64,000 nucleotides of DNA from positions 3,327 through 67,326 of the forward strand of contig JBDOMT010000470.1 in NCBI GenBank assembly GCA_039831705.1, read 5' to 3'. Positions 54,412 through 63,980 of this stretch are shown piece after piece. This DNA comes from JAJRWS01 sp039831705 (GTDB taxonomy: Bacteria; Planctomycetota; Planctomycetia; Pirellulales; Lacipirellulaceae). The translations under genes were made by a program, and so were the position numbers. Position 1 is the stretch's first letter; each line of letters begins with the position of its first letter. The notes beneath the pieces were generated by a model. That model saw only the letters and a list, made by a program, of their open reading frames with translations. It was not told the origin of the DNA and did not search any database.

Positions 54412-56253
54412 TTAAGGCCGTACGGGCATCATGAGAGTTGATGAAGGAGACGAAAAAATGGAGCTTGCCTCTGAGGTTGTATTCCTCAGATGTCTATCCT
54501 GCCGTACTCCGTTTCCCCCCCGCAATCCGCTCCCCTTGAATCCATCATCGAGTAATTCGTCATCAAGTAATCCGTCCTCGGGTAATGTATCTCCCGACGA
54601 TGGAGCTGAACGTAATACGACAAGCTGGCGGACTTCTGGCTGTCGATCCATGGGATTGTCGTCCGCCAAGGAAGAGAGTTGTCCATTGCCGGCATGTGAT
54701 TCCTGACCGGCTATCGGAAATTGTGAACTTGTTTCGTTCATAGCCTCAGTTTCTGTCCAGGTCACTTCCCTTGCTGAGTCAGGAGAATTCCGTGAGATCT
54801 CCAGGCCAGCCTTTGATTTTGCATTGAGCCGTAGCAACCACAAGCTCATCTCAATGGCTACTGGTAGCTCTCCCTGGACACGACTGTCCCATGCGGATGT
54901 CCATTGATTCCCATCGAAGTATCGGAACTTCGCCCATTCTACCTGGGCCAGGTGAAAGGATCTGCGAGTGACTTCCTCGGAATCCTCCATCTCATTGAAA
55001 TTATCCAAGCCACTCATTCCGGATAGTTTGGAAGGATCGCTGAAACTACCATAACTAAGGTTTTCCAGTGAGCTCTGACCGTGCAATGATCCCATCTGCA
55101 CAGGCGAGTTAACACCCACAACCTCTTCACGGTATAAACCGCCAGCTCTTTCCTCTAGATCTTGATCTCCACCTTTCCCAATGGTTTCAACTCCCAGGGA
55201 AGCCGTTGTTTCGATTTCCTCGGTAGACCCACTTCCTGAAATTGATAGGCCAGCTCCATCTTCACGATCTTGTTCTGCCTCGGCGGTCTGAGCCATCAGA
55301 GGCATCGCACCAGCGAGCCAATAACGGATGAAACGAACCGGCATCTGAACGGTGACACCATCTCCAGACGCATGCTGGTTGGACATATCTTGACTGGTCG
55401 CAAATTGATCGGTCGGCGCTCCATAACTGGCCGGATCTGACAACTCGTAGTCTGCAGAATCGTGAGATAAGTCAGATTCGATGGGCCGATCATGGGAATG
55501 TCCCCCTGCCCCTTCTCCCATCCGTCGACCCCCTTGGCAATCAAGATTCGACAGAGTCAAAGATTGCTCATCACCCACCAGACAACTGGCTGCTGCCGGA
55601 TCACCAGCAATCGATTGACGATCCGTACCGTCGTCCCCGAATTGGGTTAAGTGAGATTGAGCTCGCTGTTTGACCGATTGCTCCGAGTCGAAATTATCGT
55701 TACCTGGACCTTGCTGCGAATCGAAAGAGTCCTCCTCAGACCCTGCAATGCCATGGTCCTGTGAAATCGCCTGGAAACGCTGGCCGGAACCTTCTAACTC
55801 GAGCGCTGATTCGGACAATGTCTCTACCGCCGGCTCCTCATCATAAGCCTCGTCGAAAGCCGCAACTTCATTATCCAAAGGCCCAGTTTCAAAATCTTCT
55901 ATGTCGTGTTGCACCTTTGTTTCTACAAACGGTTCGGCTGGGGTTCGAACATCGGGCAAATTTTTCAAATCTTCTTCAAATTGTTGCATCATCACGGAGA
56001 CATTTCCGACACGTCCCGCATGGTATTCTCCTTTGTCCCGCAGTGATGTGTATATGCCTACCAAACGCCACAGGGCTACCAGCAGGGCTGCCATCAAGGT
56101 AGTCGCGATCAAAATTTCAATCAGAGTAAGGCCACATCGATTCAATATGCCGGCGCATCGTGCGCGCCGCCCGTGGACGGTCTGCCCGAAGACGGTCTGC
56201 CCGTAGTCGGTCTTGCTGTGGCTTCCATGCCTATTTCGGATGATTTGAGTCAT
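54412..56253 (-). CDS. gspJ: GspJ-like minor pseudopilin with a very long acidic insert
   Basis: 613 residues against about 200 in standard GspJ. The prepilin motif CGLTLIEILIATTLMAALLV is present near residue 39, then the normal N-terminal helix and QQFEEDLKNL. An insert rich in Asp, Ser, Glu and Gln (about 120-440) is followed by a C-terminal pseudopilin-like part (RSFHLAQVEWAKFRYFDGNQW, PVAIEMSLWLLR). The start is ATG 56253 (or GTG 56262); an 8-bp microsatellite lies immediately upstream and no Shine-Dalgarno is present. Confidence 0.75.
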   Translation of the reverse strand: MTQIIRNRHGSHSKTDYGQTVFGQTVHGRRARCAGILNRCGLTLIEILIATTLMAALLVALWRLVGIYTSLRDKGEYHAGRVGNVSVMMQQFEEDLKNLPDVRTPAEPFVETKVQHDIEDFETGPLDNEVAAFDEAYDEEPAVETLSESALELEGSGQRFQAISQDHGIAGSEEDSFDSQQGPGNDNFDSEQSVKQRAQSHLTQFGDDGTDRQSIAGDPAAASCLVGDEQSLTLSNLDCQGGRRMGEGAGGHSHDRPIESDLSHDSADYELSDPASYGAPTDQFATSQDMSNQHASGDGVTVQMPVRFIRYWLAGAMPLMAQTAEAEQDREDGAGLSISGSGSTEEIETTASLGVETIGKGGDQDLEERAGGLYREEVVGVNSPVQMGSLHGQSSLENLSYGSFSDPSKLSGMSGLDNFNEMEDSEEVTRRSFHLAQVEWAKFRYFDGNQWTSAWDSRVQGELPVAIEMSLWLLRLNAKSKAGLEISRNSPDSAREVTWTETEAMNETSSQFPIAGQESHAGNGQLSSLADDNPMDRQPEVRQLVVLRSAPSSGDTLPEDGLLDDELLDDGFKGSGLRGGNGVRQDRHLRNTTSEASSIFSSPSSTLMMPVRP

Positions 56254-56264
56254 TGTGTACACAG

Positions 56265-56359
56265 TCAGTGTTTCAGTGTTTCAGTGTTTCAGTGTTTCAG
56301 TGTTTCAGTGTTTCAGTGTTTCAGTGTTTCAGTGTTTCAGTGTTTCAGTGTTTCAGTGT
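56265..56359 (-). repeat. 8-bp microsatellite (TCAGTGTT) upstream of gspJ
   Basis: About 12 units of TCAGTGTT lie 11 bases upstream of the gspJ start. Confidence 0.9.
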
Positions 56360-56399
56360 GTGTAATTGTCAAATTCTACCGAATTACCGAAACACCGAA

Positions 56400-56816
56400 C
56401 TACTGGACCACCGAACTACCGTCTCGATGAATCCAGCGGATTAGCTCATATCGACCGCGGTGACCGTTCGACTTGCGTTCAACATCGGTCAAACGGGCCA
56501 CCCGCACTCGGATTTCTGCCATAGGTGACGGCTCAAGCGATTGAATCTCGATCGAATAGTTCCAATCGGTATCTTCGAGCAACGGCTCGTCCGTGACATC
56601 TTCCAAAGGTTGAATTCCAGCCAGGACTTCTCCCAGCTTATTTTGGCACAGTCGAACCGCTGTCGATGTCGTTTCCGCTCGATTCAAATGGTCGACACCA
56701 AGCGATGCCAATTGCGACAAAACCGCCAAGCTCCCAAACAGGATGCCCATCGCTAGCAGCACTTCCAGCAGCGAAACTCCTTGTGGACTTCGGTTTTTCG
56801 CACTTGTTTGTCTCAT
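56400..56816 (-). CDS. gspI: GspI-like minor pseudopilin
   Basis: 138 residues from ATG 56816. Prepilin motif QGVSLLEVLLAMGILFGSLAVL (about 11-32), then the pseudopilin alpha/beta domain (QNKLGEVLAGIQPLEDVTDEPL...DWNYSIEIQSLEPSPMAEIRVRVA). Length normal. Positioned between the GspH- and GspJ-like genes. Confidence 0.8.
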   Translation of the reverse strand: MRQTSAKNRSPQGVSLLEVLLAMGILFGSLAVLSQLASLGVDHLNRAETTSTAVRLCQNKLGEVLAGIQPLEDVTDEPLLEDTDWNYSIEIQSLEPSPMAEIRVRVARLTDVERKSNGHRGRYELIRWIHRDGSSVVQ

Positions 56817-56973
56817 TGCCGTAGTCCCATAGAACCTGTGAGTCTCATCGTTTAAGAATACACATGAATTACAAAGATTGTCCCGTTGGCGATAGAGGAT
56901 TTTTTCCACCCCAACCATAGTTTGCCGGTGTAATTATAGGCGGATAAAAGTGAAAAACGTCACCGTATTACGG

Positions 56974-57075
56974 TTATTCCAGTTCTCCTGGCGGCTTCTT
57001 CCCTTTCATTCGCTTATCCAGAAATTGCCAAAGCAATTTCCAGCACGCATTCACTGCTAGCACGGTTCGTTTCAT
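56974..57075 (-). CDS. possible 33-residue peptide between gspH and gspI
   Basis: MKRTVLAVNACWKLLWQF, then LDKRMKGKKPPGELE. It is in the same frame as gspH, 45 bases after its TAA, and the frame between is open. Amphipathic and Lys-rich. No strong Shine-Dalgarno (AAGAAAG). It could also be chance or the relic of a longer gspH end. Confidence 0.3.
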   Translation of the reverse strand: MKRTVLAVNACWKLLWQFLDKRMKGKKPPGELE

Positions 57076-57120
57076 TGCTTTCTTAAATCGCCTAAACAGG
57101 CCAATCTGAATAACAAAATC

Positions 57121-58092
57121 TTATTCCTGCGCGAGATTTAACTGGACATTTGGCGTTAGGTCTTGCCCCCTGGAACCATCCGGCAGGCGACGCCGATTAC
57201 CTACGTGCACTTTGCCCGAGATGCCCGCAACAGTAAGCTCAATGACATAACCGGACGGTGCAACTACAAACAGCCGCGCGTCGTTGGCACGACCATCTGG
57301 GTAAAACAAAATAGGGGCTGACCATTGGGCCCCCCTCGATTGGTTTGACGTCGAATTGTTAGACAATGAAACGTCCAACAACTCTCCTTCCTGAGTGCTA
57401 CCCCCATTGCCATTGAGTCCGCCGTTGCCTCCTTGGACAAGTTCTCCTCCCTGAGCCCATCCTTCGTCCAGTGACGAAACCAACAACATGTCGCCGGTCA
57501 ACTCACGTCGCTCAACCTGCCCTCCTTCCATGGTTTTCGATCCCATGGGCATTTCCCTTGGGTCATCCGAGGATTTGGATAAGGTGTCCGCACCTGCCCA
57601 ATCCGCCAGCGGCCCGCCCCCCCCCCGTGGAGATTGAGACTCTTCCTGACTAGGTTGCTCCAGACTCTGGTCCAATATTCCACTGGCTGGAATGTCACCT
57701 GCAAGAAAATCAATCTGCCCAATTTCGTCAGCGTCTTCCGCACGGAGTTCAAAAATAGCCGAACCGGGAATGTAACGCAGCGAATGGGCTCGACCTGTTT
57801 GGATGGCCTTGAGCCGAAGTTGAGACAAGGCTGCACGCAGCCCGTCCGCTACCGCTCGATGCTCGGCCTTCGCCAACATCCGTCCCACCCGCGGTAACGC
57901 AATGGAACTAAGTACCGCCATTACGGCCAATACCAACAGCAACTCCAACAGAGTGAAAGCGGGGTGAGAGTTGAGTGTTGAGAGTTGAGTGTTAGGAGTG
58001 GAAAGTCGGTGCGCATTATCAGAATTGGTCCGTGGGAAAGGTCCCTCACTTTGCTTGAAGCCGACTCTGATATGACTCAACACCATTACCAT
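57121..58092 (-). CDS. gspH: GspH-like minor pseudopilin, extended
   Basis: 323 residues against about 170 for standard GspH. Prepilin motif HPAFTLLELLLVLAVMAVLSSIALPRVG (about 43-70), then the usual helix (ADGLRAALSQLRLKAIQTGRAHSLRY). A Gly/Ser/Asp-rich insert (about 135-240) precedes the last strands. The leader peptide is long (42 residues) and includes STPNTQLSTLNS, which is translated from a GAGAGTTGAGTGTTGA simple repeat (57966-57990). The start codon overlaps the gspG stop. Confidence 0.75.
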   Translation of the reverse strand: MVMVLSHIRVGFKQSEGPFPRTNSDNAHRLSTPNTQLSTLNSHPAFTLLELLLVLAVMAVLSSIALPRVGRMLAKAEHRAVADGLRAALSQLRLKAIQTGRAHSLRYIPGSAIFELRAEDADEIGQIDFLAGDIPASGILDQSLEQPSQEESQSPRGGGGPLADWAGADTLSKSSDDPREMPMGSKTMEGGQVERRELTGDMLLVSSLDEGWAQGGELVQGGNGGLNGNGGSTQEGELLDVSLSNNSTSNQSRGAQWSAPILFYPDGRANDARLFVVAPSGYVIELTVAGISGKVHVGNRRRLPDGSRGQDLTPNVQLNLAQE

Positions 58093-58604
58093 TAAATTTC
58101 GTCCCCTCCCCCGCCCAGGTCGAAATCGCCACCTTCTAGTCCACCCTCTTCTTCGCCATCCTTTTTCCAGTTGACGATATCGTCTTCGGTACCATCTTCA
58201 CCATCGGGGCCAAACGACCAGATATCCGGGTAATCCGCCTTCCCATGCGTCGAAGGCCACTCGTACTGATAGGAATTGTTCCAGGGATCCAGTGGGGCTT
58301 CGTCAGATTCCAAGTAGGGTCCATCCCAGGGGCTCATATCTCCCAAATCTTCCGGCTCTTCACTCAATGCGACCAAGCCTTGTTCGGTAGTTGGAAATTT
58401 CTTCATATCCAAGTGATACAATTTGAGTACCTGCTTAAACGCGGCGATGTCGACTTGAGTCTTCTTGACGTTCGCTTTCTCACCACTTTTAAGTACCCGA
58501 GGCGCAACCAGCGCCATCAGCATTGCCAGAATGCCTAGCACAATCAACAGTTCCACCAGGGTAAAGCCACCAGGCTCACGACGTTTTTGATTCTTCGATT
58601 TCAT
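58092..58604 (-). CDS. gspG: major pseudopilin GspG
   Basis: 170 residues. Prepilin motif PGGFTLVELLIVLGILAMLMALVAPRV (about 11-37) after a short basic leader, then KTQVDIAAFKQVLKLYHLDMKKFPTTEQGLVAL and the GspG calcium-site region (PWDGPYLE, DPWNNSYQYEWPS, DIWSFGPDGEDGTEDDIVNW). An acidic, Gly-rich tail (GGLEGGDFDLGGGGDEI) is added. Strong AAGGAG Shine-Dalgarno before ATG 58604. It polymerises into the pseudopilus. Confidence 0.93.
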   Translation of the reverse strand: MKSKNQKRREPGGFTLVELLIVLGILAMLMALVAPRVLKSGEKANVKKTQVDIAAFKQVLKLYHLDMKKFPTTEQGLVALSEEPEDLGDMSPWDGPYLESDEAPLDPWNNSYQYEWPSTHGKADYPDIWSFGPDGEDGTEDDIVNWKKDGEEEGGLEGGDFDLGGGGDEI

Positions 58605-58712
58605 GATTCAACTCCTTGGGTTTGGGTTTGGCTTGGTTATGGGTTCCTAGTTGGGCTTGTAGTTACCCAGCAAAGGGGTCAGATACAAGTTTTCGGCTTG
58701 CTCGTTAATTCC

Positions 58713-58801
58713 GTCAAAGCAAACTTTTCAGATAACTATAATGTTCTAGTGTAGGGGTTGCGTTTCTATGTTGCCCAATCTGCTGAAAAGATTCGTTTGT
58801 C
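58713..58801 (-). repeat. 89-nt imperfect-hairpin element, copy F (upstream of gspG)
   Basis: On the minus strand it starts GACAAACGAATCTTTTCAG and ends CTGAAAAGTTTGCTTTGAC. It is the most diverged copy, yet still exactly 89 nt. It ends about 108 bases upstream of the gspG start, in sense orientation. Confidence 0.7.
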
Positions 58802-58923
58802 TGGGGAGCTGTCGCCAGTGCATAGTACGCTGTTTGTTGCGATTCTCATTTTGTTCTCATTTTGTTCTCTGTTTGTTCTCTGTACTCTCAACTCTAGACT
58901 CATACATACCCCTCCCTCGGGCG

Positions 58924-58933
58924 NNNNNNNNNN
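58924..58933. other. assembly gap (10 N)
   Basis: Ten N bases between two copies of TCCCTCGGGCG, which suggests scaffolding over a repeat. The true gap size is unknown. The surrounding stretch 58805-59070 holds TTCTCATTTTG simple repeats and no gene. Confidence 0.95.
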
Positions 58934-59070
58934 CGCTGTTCGTATCTCTCCCTCGGGCGTACTACATCCATTTTTGGTTTAAGCTCAATCTTTCGGGCTA
59001 ACAGTCCGAGGCTGGCGTCTACGGCTCAATCCTCCAGAATTTTGATTCAACTCCTTTACTCTCAACTCTC

Positions 59071-60297
59071 TCAACCTACTGCCGATCCCATATCGAAAAC
59101 GGGCAACAATAGGGCCACAATCACGAACAGCATGGCACAGCCCATCAGTAGCAGCAGCGCCGGTTCTACCAGACGCACCAATATGTCGAGTTTTTGAATA
59201 TTCCGCCGCTCGCTTCGATCGGCAATTTGCAGCAGCACCACATCCAAATTGTTTGACTGTTCGGCCACACGCACCATGGCCATAATTTCCGGCGGGAATA
59301 GTCCACTGACTGCGAGAGGCCCCGAGAGCGTCTCTCCCGACGAAACATTACTGGCAGCAGAACGTATCGCCGCGGAAAACGTTTTGTTACCAGCCGCATC
59401 GGCGCTAATGGACAACGACTTGAGCAGCGGTACTCCATTGCGAAGTAAAGTTCCCAAAACTCTGCAACACCGTGAAACGGCAAACCCACGCATAATCGGC
59501 CCCAGCAATGGCACTCGCAATCGCAGGTCGTCCATGACTACCTGACCGTGGGCTGTACCCATCCAACGACGACACCAGGAAATTGCGGCAAACAAACCAA
59601 TTGCCAGAAAAATCCCATATTTCCAGAGAACATCACTGAGCCATAGCAGGGCGATGGTCGCCCATGGGAGCCCACCCGACTGTTCTAACTTGGTGAATAG
59701 AGGAGCAAATTTGGGTACAAAAAACACCACCAGGGCTACGGTGACGCAGGACCCCATGATGGCCAGAAAAACTGGATAGGCCATCGCACCTTTCACTCGT
59801 GACTTCATCTCCACCTGCATCCCCAGAAAATCGGACGTCCGAGCTAATGCATCCTCCAGGAATGCGCCCGCACTGCCAGCTCGAACAATACTGATAATCA
59901 AGTCGGGAAAAACTCGCGGGTGCCGCGCCAAGGCCTCATCCAATGAAGTTCCATCAGCAACGTCGTCGCGAATTTGTGTGAGTACTTTTTGCAGAGTAGG
60001 ATGGGTCGCTTGAGAAGCCAAGATGTCCAACCCATCCAGCAACGGCACCCCACTTGCCAGCAAATCGGACAACTGCGACAGTGCATTTGCCACCAATTCG
60101 GATTTCACCCGAGGCTCCCGCCCCCCCAGCAACCCTGCCAATAGGGATGCGCCTTTTTTTCCTGCCACTTCCACCCGCATGGGAAAAAGGGCCTGCTGCG
60201 ACAGCGCAGCAATAGCTTCCCGCGTGCCAGCAGCCGTGATCGACCCCTGCACTTGCTGGCCCTTGGAATTTTTCGCAGTGTAAACAAACTCAGGCAT
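59071..60297 (-). CDS. gspF: type II secretion inner-membrane protein GspF
   Basis: 408 residues, normal length. N-terminal cytoplasmic PEFVYTAKNSKGQQVQGSITA, two T2SSF domains (for example LLASGVPLLDGLDILASQATHPTLQKVL and LLRNGVPLLKSLSISADAAGNKTF), three membrane helices (about 170-195, 220-240, 375-400) and conserved SAGAFLEDALAR. Platform protein of the secretion machine. The start ATG 60297 is directly preceded by a 7-bp microsatellite. Confidence 0.95.
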   Translation of the reverse strand: MPEFVYTAKNSKGQQVQGSITAAGTREAIAALSQQALFPMRVEVAGKKGASLLAGLLGGREPRVKSELVANALSQLSDLLASGVPLLDGLDILASQATHPTLQKVLTQIRDDVADGTSLDEALARHPRVFPDLIISIVRAGSAGAFLEDALARTSDFLGMQVEMKSRVKGAMAYPVFLAIMGSCVTVALVVFFVPKFAPLFTKLEQSGGLPWATIALLWLSDVLWKYGIFLAIGLFAAISWCRRWMGTAHGQVVMDDLRLRVPLLGPIMRGFAVSRCCRVLGTLLRNGVPLLKSLSISADAAGNKTFSAAIRSAASNVSSGETLSGPLAVSGLFPPEIMAMVRVAEQSNNLDVVLLQIADRSERRNIQKLDILVRLVEPALLLLMGCAMLFVIVALLLPVFDMGSAVG

Positions 60298-60298
60298 T

Positions 60299-60360
60299 TG
60301 TGTGTGGTGTGTGGTGTGTGGTGTGTGGTGTGTGGTGTGTGGTGTGTGGTGTGTGGTGTG
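60299..60360 (-). repeat. 7-bp microsatellite (TGTGTGG) abutting the gspF start codon
   Basis: About nine units of TGTGTGG lie between gspE and gspF, one base before the gspF ATG, so the Shine-Dalgarno region is repeat sequence. Confidence 0.9.
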
Positions 60361-60403
60361 GAGAAGTTTTCAAATAAAATCTCTCAACACTACACACTCA
60401 ACA

Positions 60404-62137
60404 CTAAACCCTAGTAACTCTCAGGACTTCGGCAATCGATGTTTTTCCTTCCAATACGCGTTGCCAACCATCTTCCCGTAACGAACGCATGCCTGCTTTG
60501 CGGGCAGTCTGTGCGATGATGGGCGATGCGGCCCGTTCACTTGCCAGGTGGCGTATTTCCTCACTAGCTCTCAGTAGTTCAAATAGCCCCAATCGCCCTA
60601 CATACCCAGTCCCACGACAGGCACGACACCCTACCGGCTGATTGATAGAACCAATTTCTTCGAGCCGCTGGTAAGGGAAATCTCCGGGCAAATTTTCCCT
60701 CGGTGGAGTGAACGGTTCACAGCATGCTTCGCAGAATGTACGAACCAGCCGCTGGGCCAAAATGCCTTCAATGGTGCTACTGACCAGGTACGGTTCGACC
60801 CCCATGTCAACCAGGCGCATGAAGGCACTAGCTGCATCATTAGTATGGAGCGTACTGAATACAAGATGTCCAGTCAGGGACGCCTGAATCGCGTTTTCCG
60901 CCGTTTCGAAATCTCGAATTTCGCCCACCAGCACCACATCCGGATCATGCCGTAAGATGCTGCGCAGACAGGCCGCAAATGTCAGTCCCACTTTCGCATT
61001 GACTTGAATTTGATTGATCCCTTCGAGTTGGTATTCGATTGGATCTTCGGCCGTGATAATTTTTGTTTCATCACTTTGAATTTCACTCAGAGCACTGTAG
61101 AGGGTCGTAGTCTTACCAGAGCCGGTGGGACCGGTAACCAAAATAATACCATGGGGAATTTTTATCAGGTCGTTAAATTCCGCATGGCAATCCTCGGCCA
61201 GACCAATTCCTCGAAGCGAGAAATTCATACTTTCTTTGTCCAGCACCCGCATCACGATTCCTTCACCATGCATCATCGGGATAATCGAAACGCGCACATC
61301 GACTTCGCGGCCGGAAACACGAATTTTGATGCGACCATCCTGTGGTATACGACGTTCTGCAATGTTCAGATGGGCCATGATTTTCAGCCGACTGATAATC
61401 GCCGCTCGAAATCGGTTGATTTCCGGTGGCATCGGTTGCTGCTGCAAAACGCCATCAATACGATAACGAATCTGGATGCCGTGAGCCTGAGCCTCGATAT
61501 GAATATCGCTGGTCCGCGATTCAACCGCTTCGGTAAGAATTTCATTGACCAGACGTACCACCGACGCCTCCTGCGCCATCTCGGCAGCTTCCGAATCGTC
61601 CCAGTCACCTTCCTCCAGCAATTCCACCCCACCGCTGTCAGCATCCGATTGAGCCAACATTCCCTCAACGGTTTCCGCTCCCACTCCCAAATGTTCTCGA
61701 ATCAGTCGAGCCACGTCACGTGGTCGAGCAAGCGCAGGACGGATGGGCATACCGGCTGCTGCGCCGAATGCATCAACTGCATCGATATCAAACGGGTCGC
61801 CCAAGACCACGAGCAACACATCGCCATCCCGCTTCAGCGGGAAGACACGTTGGCGGTGGATAAGCCGAGCCGGAAAGCTAGCAAGTAGTTCCCGATCGAT
61901 CTGGGTTTCGCCGAGTTCAATCACGTTCATCCGCAACGTTCGACCTACCGACGCCAAGAAGGCGTCTTCATCCTCGAAGCCGATTTCCTTTGCCACTCGG
62001 TTCGCATCGCCACCCTCCAAGAACGCGGTTCGCGCCGCGCTAAGCCTGTCCGCATCCAACAGTTCACCGACAGGCAACTTGGTTGAGGATACGGGAGTAT
62101 CGGAATCTGGATCGGTGGTAGATTTGGCAGTCATCAT
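60404..62137 (-). CDS. gspE: type II secretion ATPase GspE
   Basis: 577 residues from ATG 62137 (GGGG upstream; ATG 62161 also possible). N-terminal GspE domain (LLASFPARLIHRQRVFPLKRDGDVLLVVLGDPFDIDAVDAF), then the secretion ATPase with Walker A VTGPTGSGKTTTLYSAL (near 340), the Asp box (ITAEDPIEYQLEGINQIQVN), Walker B LRHDPDVVLVGEIRDFETAE, the His box (HLVFSTLHTNDA), and the zinc-binding CEACCEPF ... CRACRGTGY. Powers pseudopilus assembly. First gene of the operon. Confidence 0.96.
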   Translation of the reverse strand: MMTAKSTTDPDSDTPVSSTKLPVGELLDADRLSAARTAFLEGGDANRVAKEIGFEDEDAFLASVGRTLRMNVIELGETQIDRELLASFPARLIHRQRVFPLKRDGDVLLVVLGDPFDIDAVDAFGAAAGMPIRPALARPRDVARLIREHLGVGAETVEGMLAQSDADSGGVELLEEGDWDDSEAAEMAQEASVVRLVNEILTEAVESRTSDIHIEAQAHGIQIRYRIDGVLQQQPMPPEINRFRAAIISRLKIMAHLNIAERRIPQDGRIKIRVSGREVDVRVSIIPMMHGEGIVMRVLDKESMNFSLRGIGLAEDCHAEFNDLIKIPHGIILVTGPTGSGKTTTLYSALSEIQSDETKIITAEDPIEYQLEGINQIQVNAKVGLTFAACLRSILRHDPDVVLVGEIRDFETAENAIQASLTGHLVFSTLHTNDAASAFMRLVDMGVEPYLVSSTIEGILAQRLVRTFCEACCEPFTPPRENLPGDFPYQRLEEIGSINQPVGCRACRGTGYVGRLGLFELLRASEEIRHLASERAASPIIAQTARKAGMRSLREDGWQRVLEGKTSIAEVLRVTRV

Positions 62138-62161
62138 GGGCCCCAATCGCGGTATGCACAT

Positions 62162-62800
62162 AGGGCTTCGGGTGAGAATTGGATCTGCACGCAGGTGCGA
62201 TCTAAATGTCCTGTATATCAGGGGCGGGAATAATCTTAAGGCAGGAAGGAATCAAAGATCCCATCACCGAATAATACCAGGAATACGTGATATGGGTCAA
62301 GATTATGATCGGCTAGAGACCGTCGCTGGATTTCCCTATCCGCTTATAGATTCAGTAGTTAGACGCGATTTTGCCAAAATTACTTAAATCGCCCATTTTA
62401 TTGTAATGGGCCGTTCATGCTACTTTAACGACCAATTACTTTGTCTCTCATGCAAAGATTTAAGTGAAATTTTCGTAACACTTTACTCGAATGCAGATTC
62501 CCTCTCGCAAAGACGCCAAGATCGCCAAGCTCCTTCTTACCCTGCAGGAGAATTGCAAAATCGGTATTTTAATGATCCGGCTGATAAAAAATGAGACAAT
62601 TAGGATTATCGCATCTCAGAGAACACGGAGAAGCTTTATCAATGGATCTTTTCTACGTGTACTGAGATAGATTTTTCAGTCATTTCATATCGGACCGCGA
62701 GATTTCCTGCCCAACTACAGCGTTTGTTCAGCCTTCCCCCATGTGTGTGAAAATGCCAAAATGGCTTGCAGCTGGCTTCCCCTTCCGCCCCCTGGTACCC
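62162..62800. other. intergenic region between gspE and the EF-hand gene
   Basis: About 640 bases with divergent neighbours, so it should hold the gsp operon promoter. Visible are the dispersed motifs CGCAAAGACGCCAAGATCGC (62505-62526) and AGAGAACACGGAGAAGC, typical of intergenic repeats in planctomycetes. No convincing ORF. Confidence 0.4.
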
Positions 62801-63454
62801 ATGGCTCGACTTACCATCCTCACATTGCTGCTTACGTCTCTCTTGCCTGCTCATTTGTGGGCCAAGGCCGAGTGGACTCCTGCTGCGACGAAATCGACTC
62901 GCACTCAACCTCCTGCCAGCAAGATTGTCCGCTATGCCCAGCGGCTAATCTCCCGCTACGATGCCGATGGCAGTGGCAGTTTGACGGCGAACGAATGGGC
63001 CACCATGCAAGGTCAGCCCGCGCTCATTGACCACGACCAGAACGGGCAGATCACCCATGCGGAGATGATTCTCCACATCAGCGAGTATGCCCGCACTCGA
63101 AGTTTGGGCCGGTCGAGTCCAAGCAGTTACGACTACACGGCCTCGAGCAAACAATCTGCTGAGGCACTCAACCAACAAGACACGACGGCTGACAAAACTG
63201 ACGATTCCAACATTGATCCGACAACCCAACCGGCTAACAATCATCCCCAGGCACCCTTTTATGTTCCGACGAAAAACCGTTTCGGTAATCTGCCAGGCTG
63301 GTTTTCCCAACGTGACCAAAATGGTGACGGTCAGATTTCACTGACTGAATTCTCTCCTACCCATTCCAGCGAATCGGTCAAAACGTTTCAGAAGCTAGAT
63401 GCCAATCGAGATGGCCTGGTGACACCTCAGGAGTCGGTAAAGAAAAAAGATTAA
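62801..63454 (+). CDS. exported EF-hand protein
   Basis: 217 residues from ATG 62801, giving a signal peptide (MARLTILTLLLTSLLPAHLWA). Four calcium loops of EF-hand type: DADGSGSLTANEW, DHDQNGQITHAEM, DQNGDGQISLTEF, DANRDGLVTPQES. The first two and last two are separated by a Ser/Thr/Gln-rich spacer. Calcium-binding, periplasmic or outside. Upstream starts at 62741 and 62753 add a doubtful leader. Confidence 0.8.
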   Translation: MARLTILTLLLTSLLPAHLWAKAEWTPAATKSTRTQPPASKIVRYAQRLISRYDADGSGSLTANEWATMQGQPALIDHDQNGQITHAEMILHISEYARTRSLGRSSPSSYDYTASSKQSAEALNQQDTTADKTDDSNIDPTTQPANNHPQAPFYVPTKNRFGNLPGWFSQRDQNGDGQISLTEFSPTHSSESVKTFQKLDANRDGLVTPQESVKKKD

Positions 63455-63507
63455 TAGCATTCAACTACCCGAGGTTCTGGATGTGGAACAAGCCGTTCGG
63501 TATCCGG

Positions 63508-63747
63508 CTATTCGTTCGATGTAGTCGTCTCGCGAGCCACTTCTAAGAGAACTTCCGCTTCTCGTGTCCTTGTAGCAAGCCTGTAAAACTTTTTGGGCAT
63601 GAAATCAGATCGTTGATCCTCTGATTTCAGCGTGGCTTGCCCGGAGACGTGCCAGCGTTGCCCATCGTCACCTGGTAATTCCAAGGCATCCAATCCTGGG
63701 GGCTTGATGATAACTGATCCGCATGTCGCTGCAGTTCTGTCAGACAT
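63508..63747 (-). CDS. possible small protein of unknown function
   Basis: A 79-residue frame from ATG 63747 (MSDRTAATCGSVIIKPPG...) to 63508. Mixed charged composition, without signal or membrane segment. No good Shine-Dalgarno. A second frame over the same bases (to 63893) is also open. Weak. Confidence 0.3.
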   Translation of the reverse strand: MSDRTAATCGSVIIKPPGLDALELPGDDGQRWHVSGQATLKSEDQRSDFMPKKFYRLATRTREAEVLLEVARETTTSNE

Positions 63748-63980
63748 TCGAACGGCTTGATCTCGCAGAACTGACAGGTGTAGGTGAGGCTCATGAACAG
63801 ATCGCCAACACAAGCGCCGTTTTCAGTTTTACAAAAGAGTGCATTTTTGAGAACAAACAGGGAACAAACAGGGAACACAATGAAACTTCCCAAAATAGAA
63901 CCCCTTGCATTGGCGTTGATCCCCGGGTAATCTGCAGTCTCCTAGGAAAGTGGACACCTGTACATCTTTGAGGATTTACG

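Noticed and set aside
61004..61888. Plus-strand ORF of 294 residues
   Set aside because: Antisense shadow of gspE, which has all ATPase motifs.
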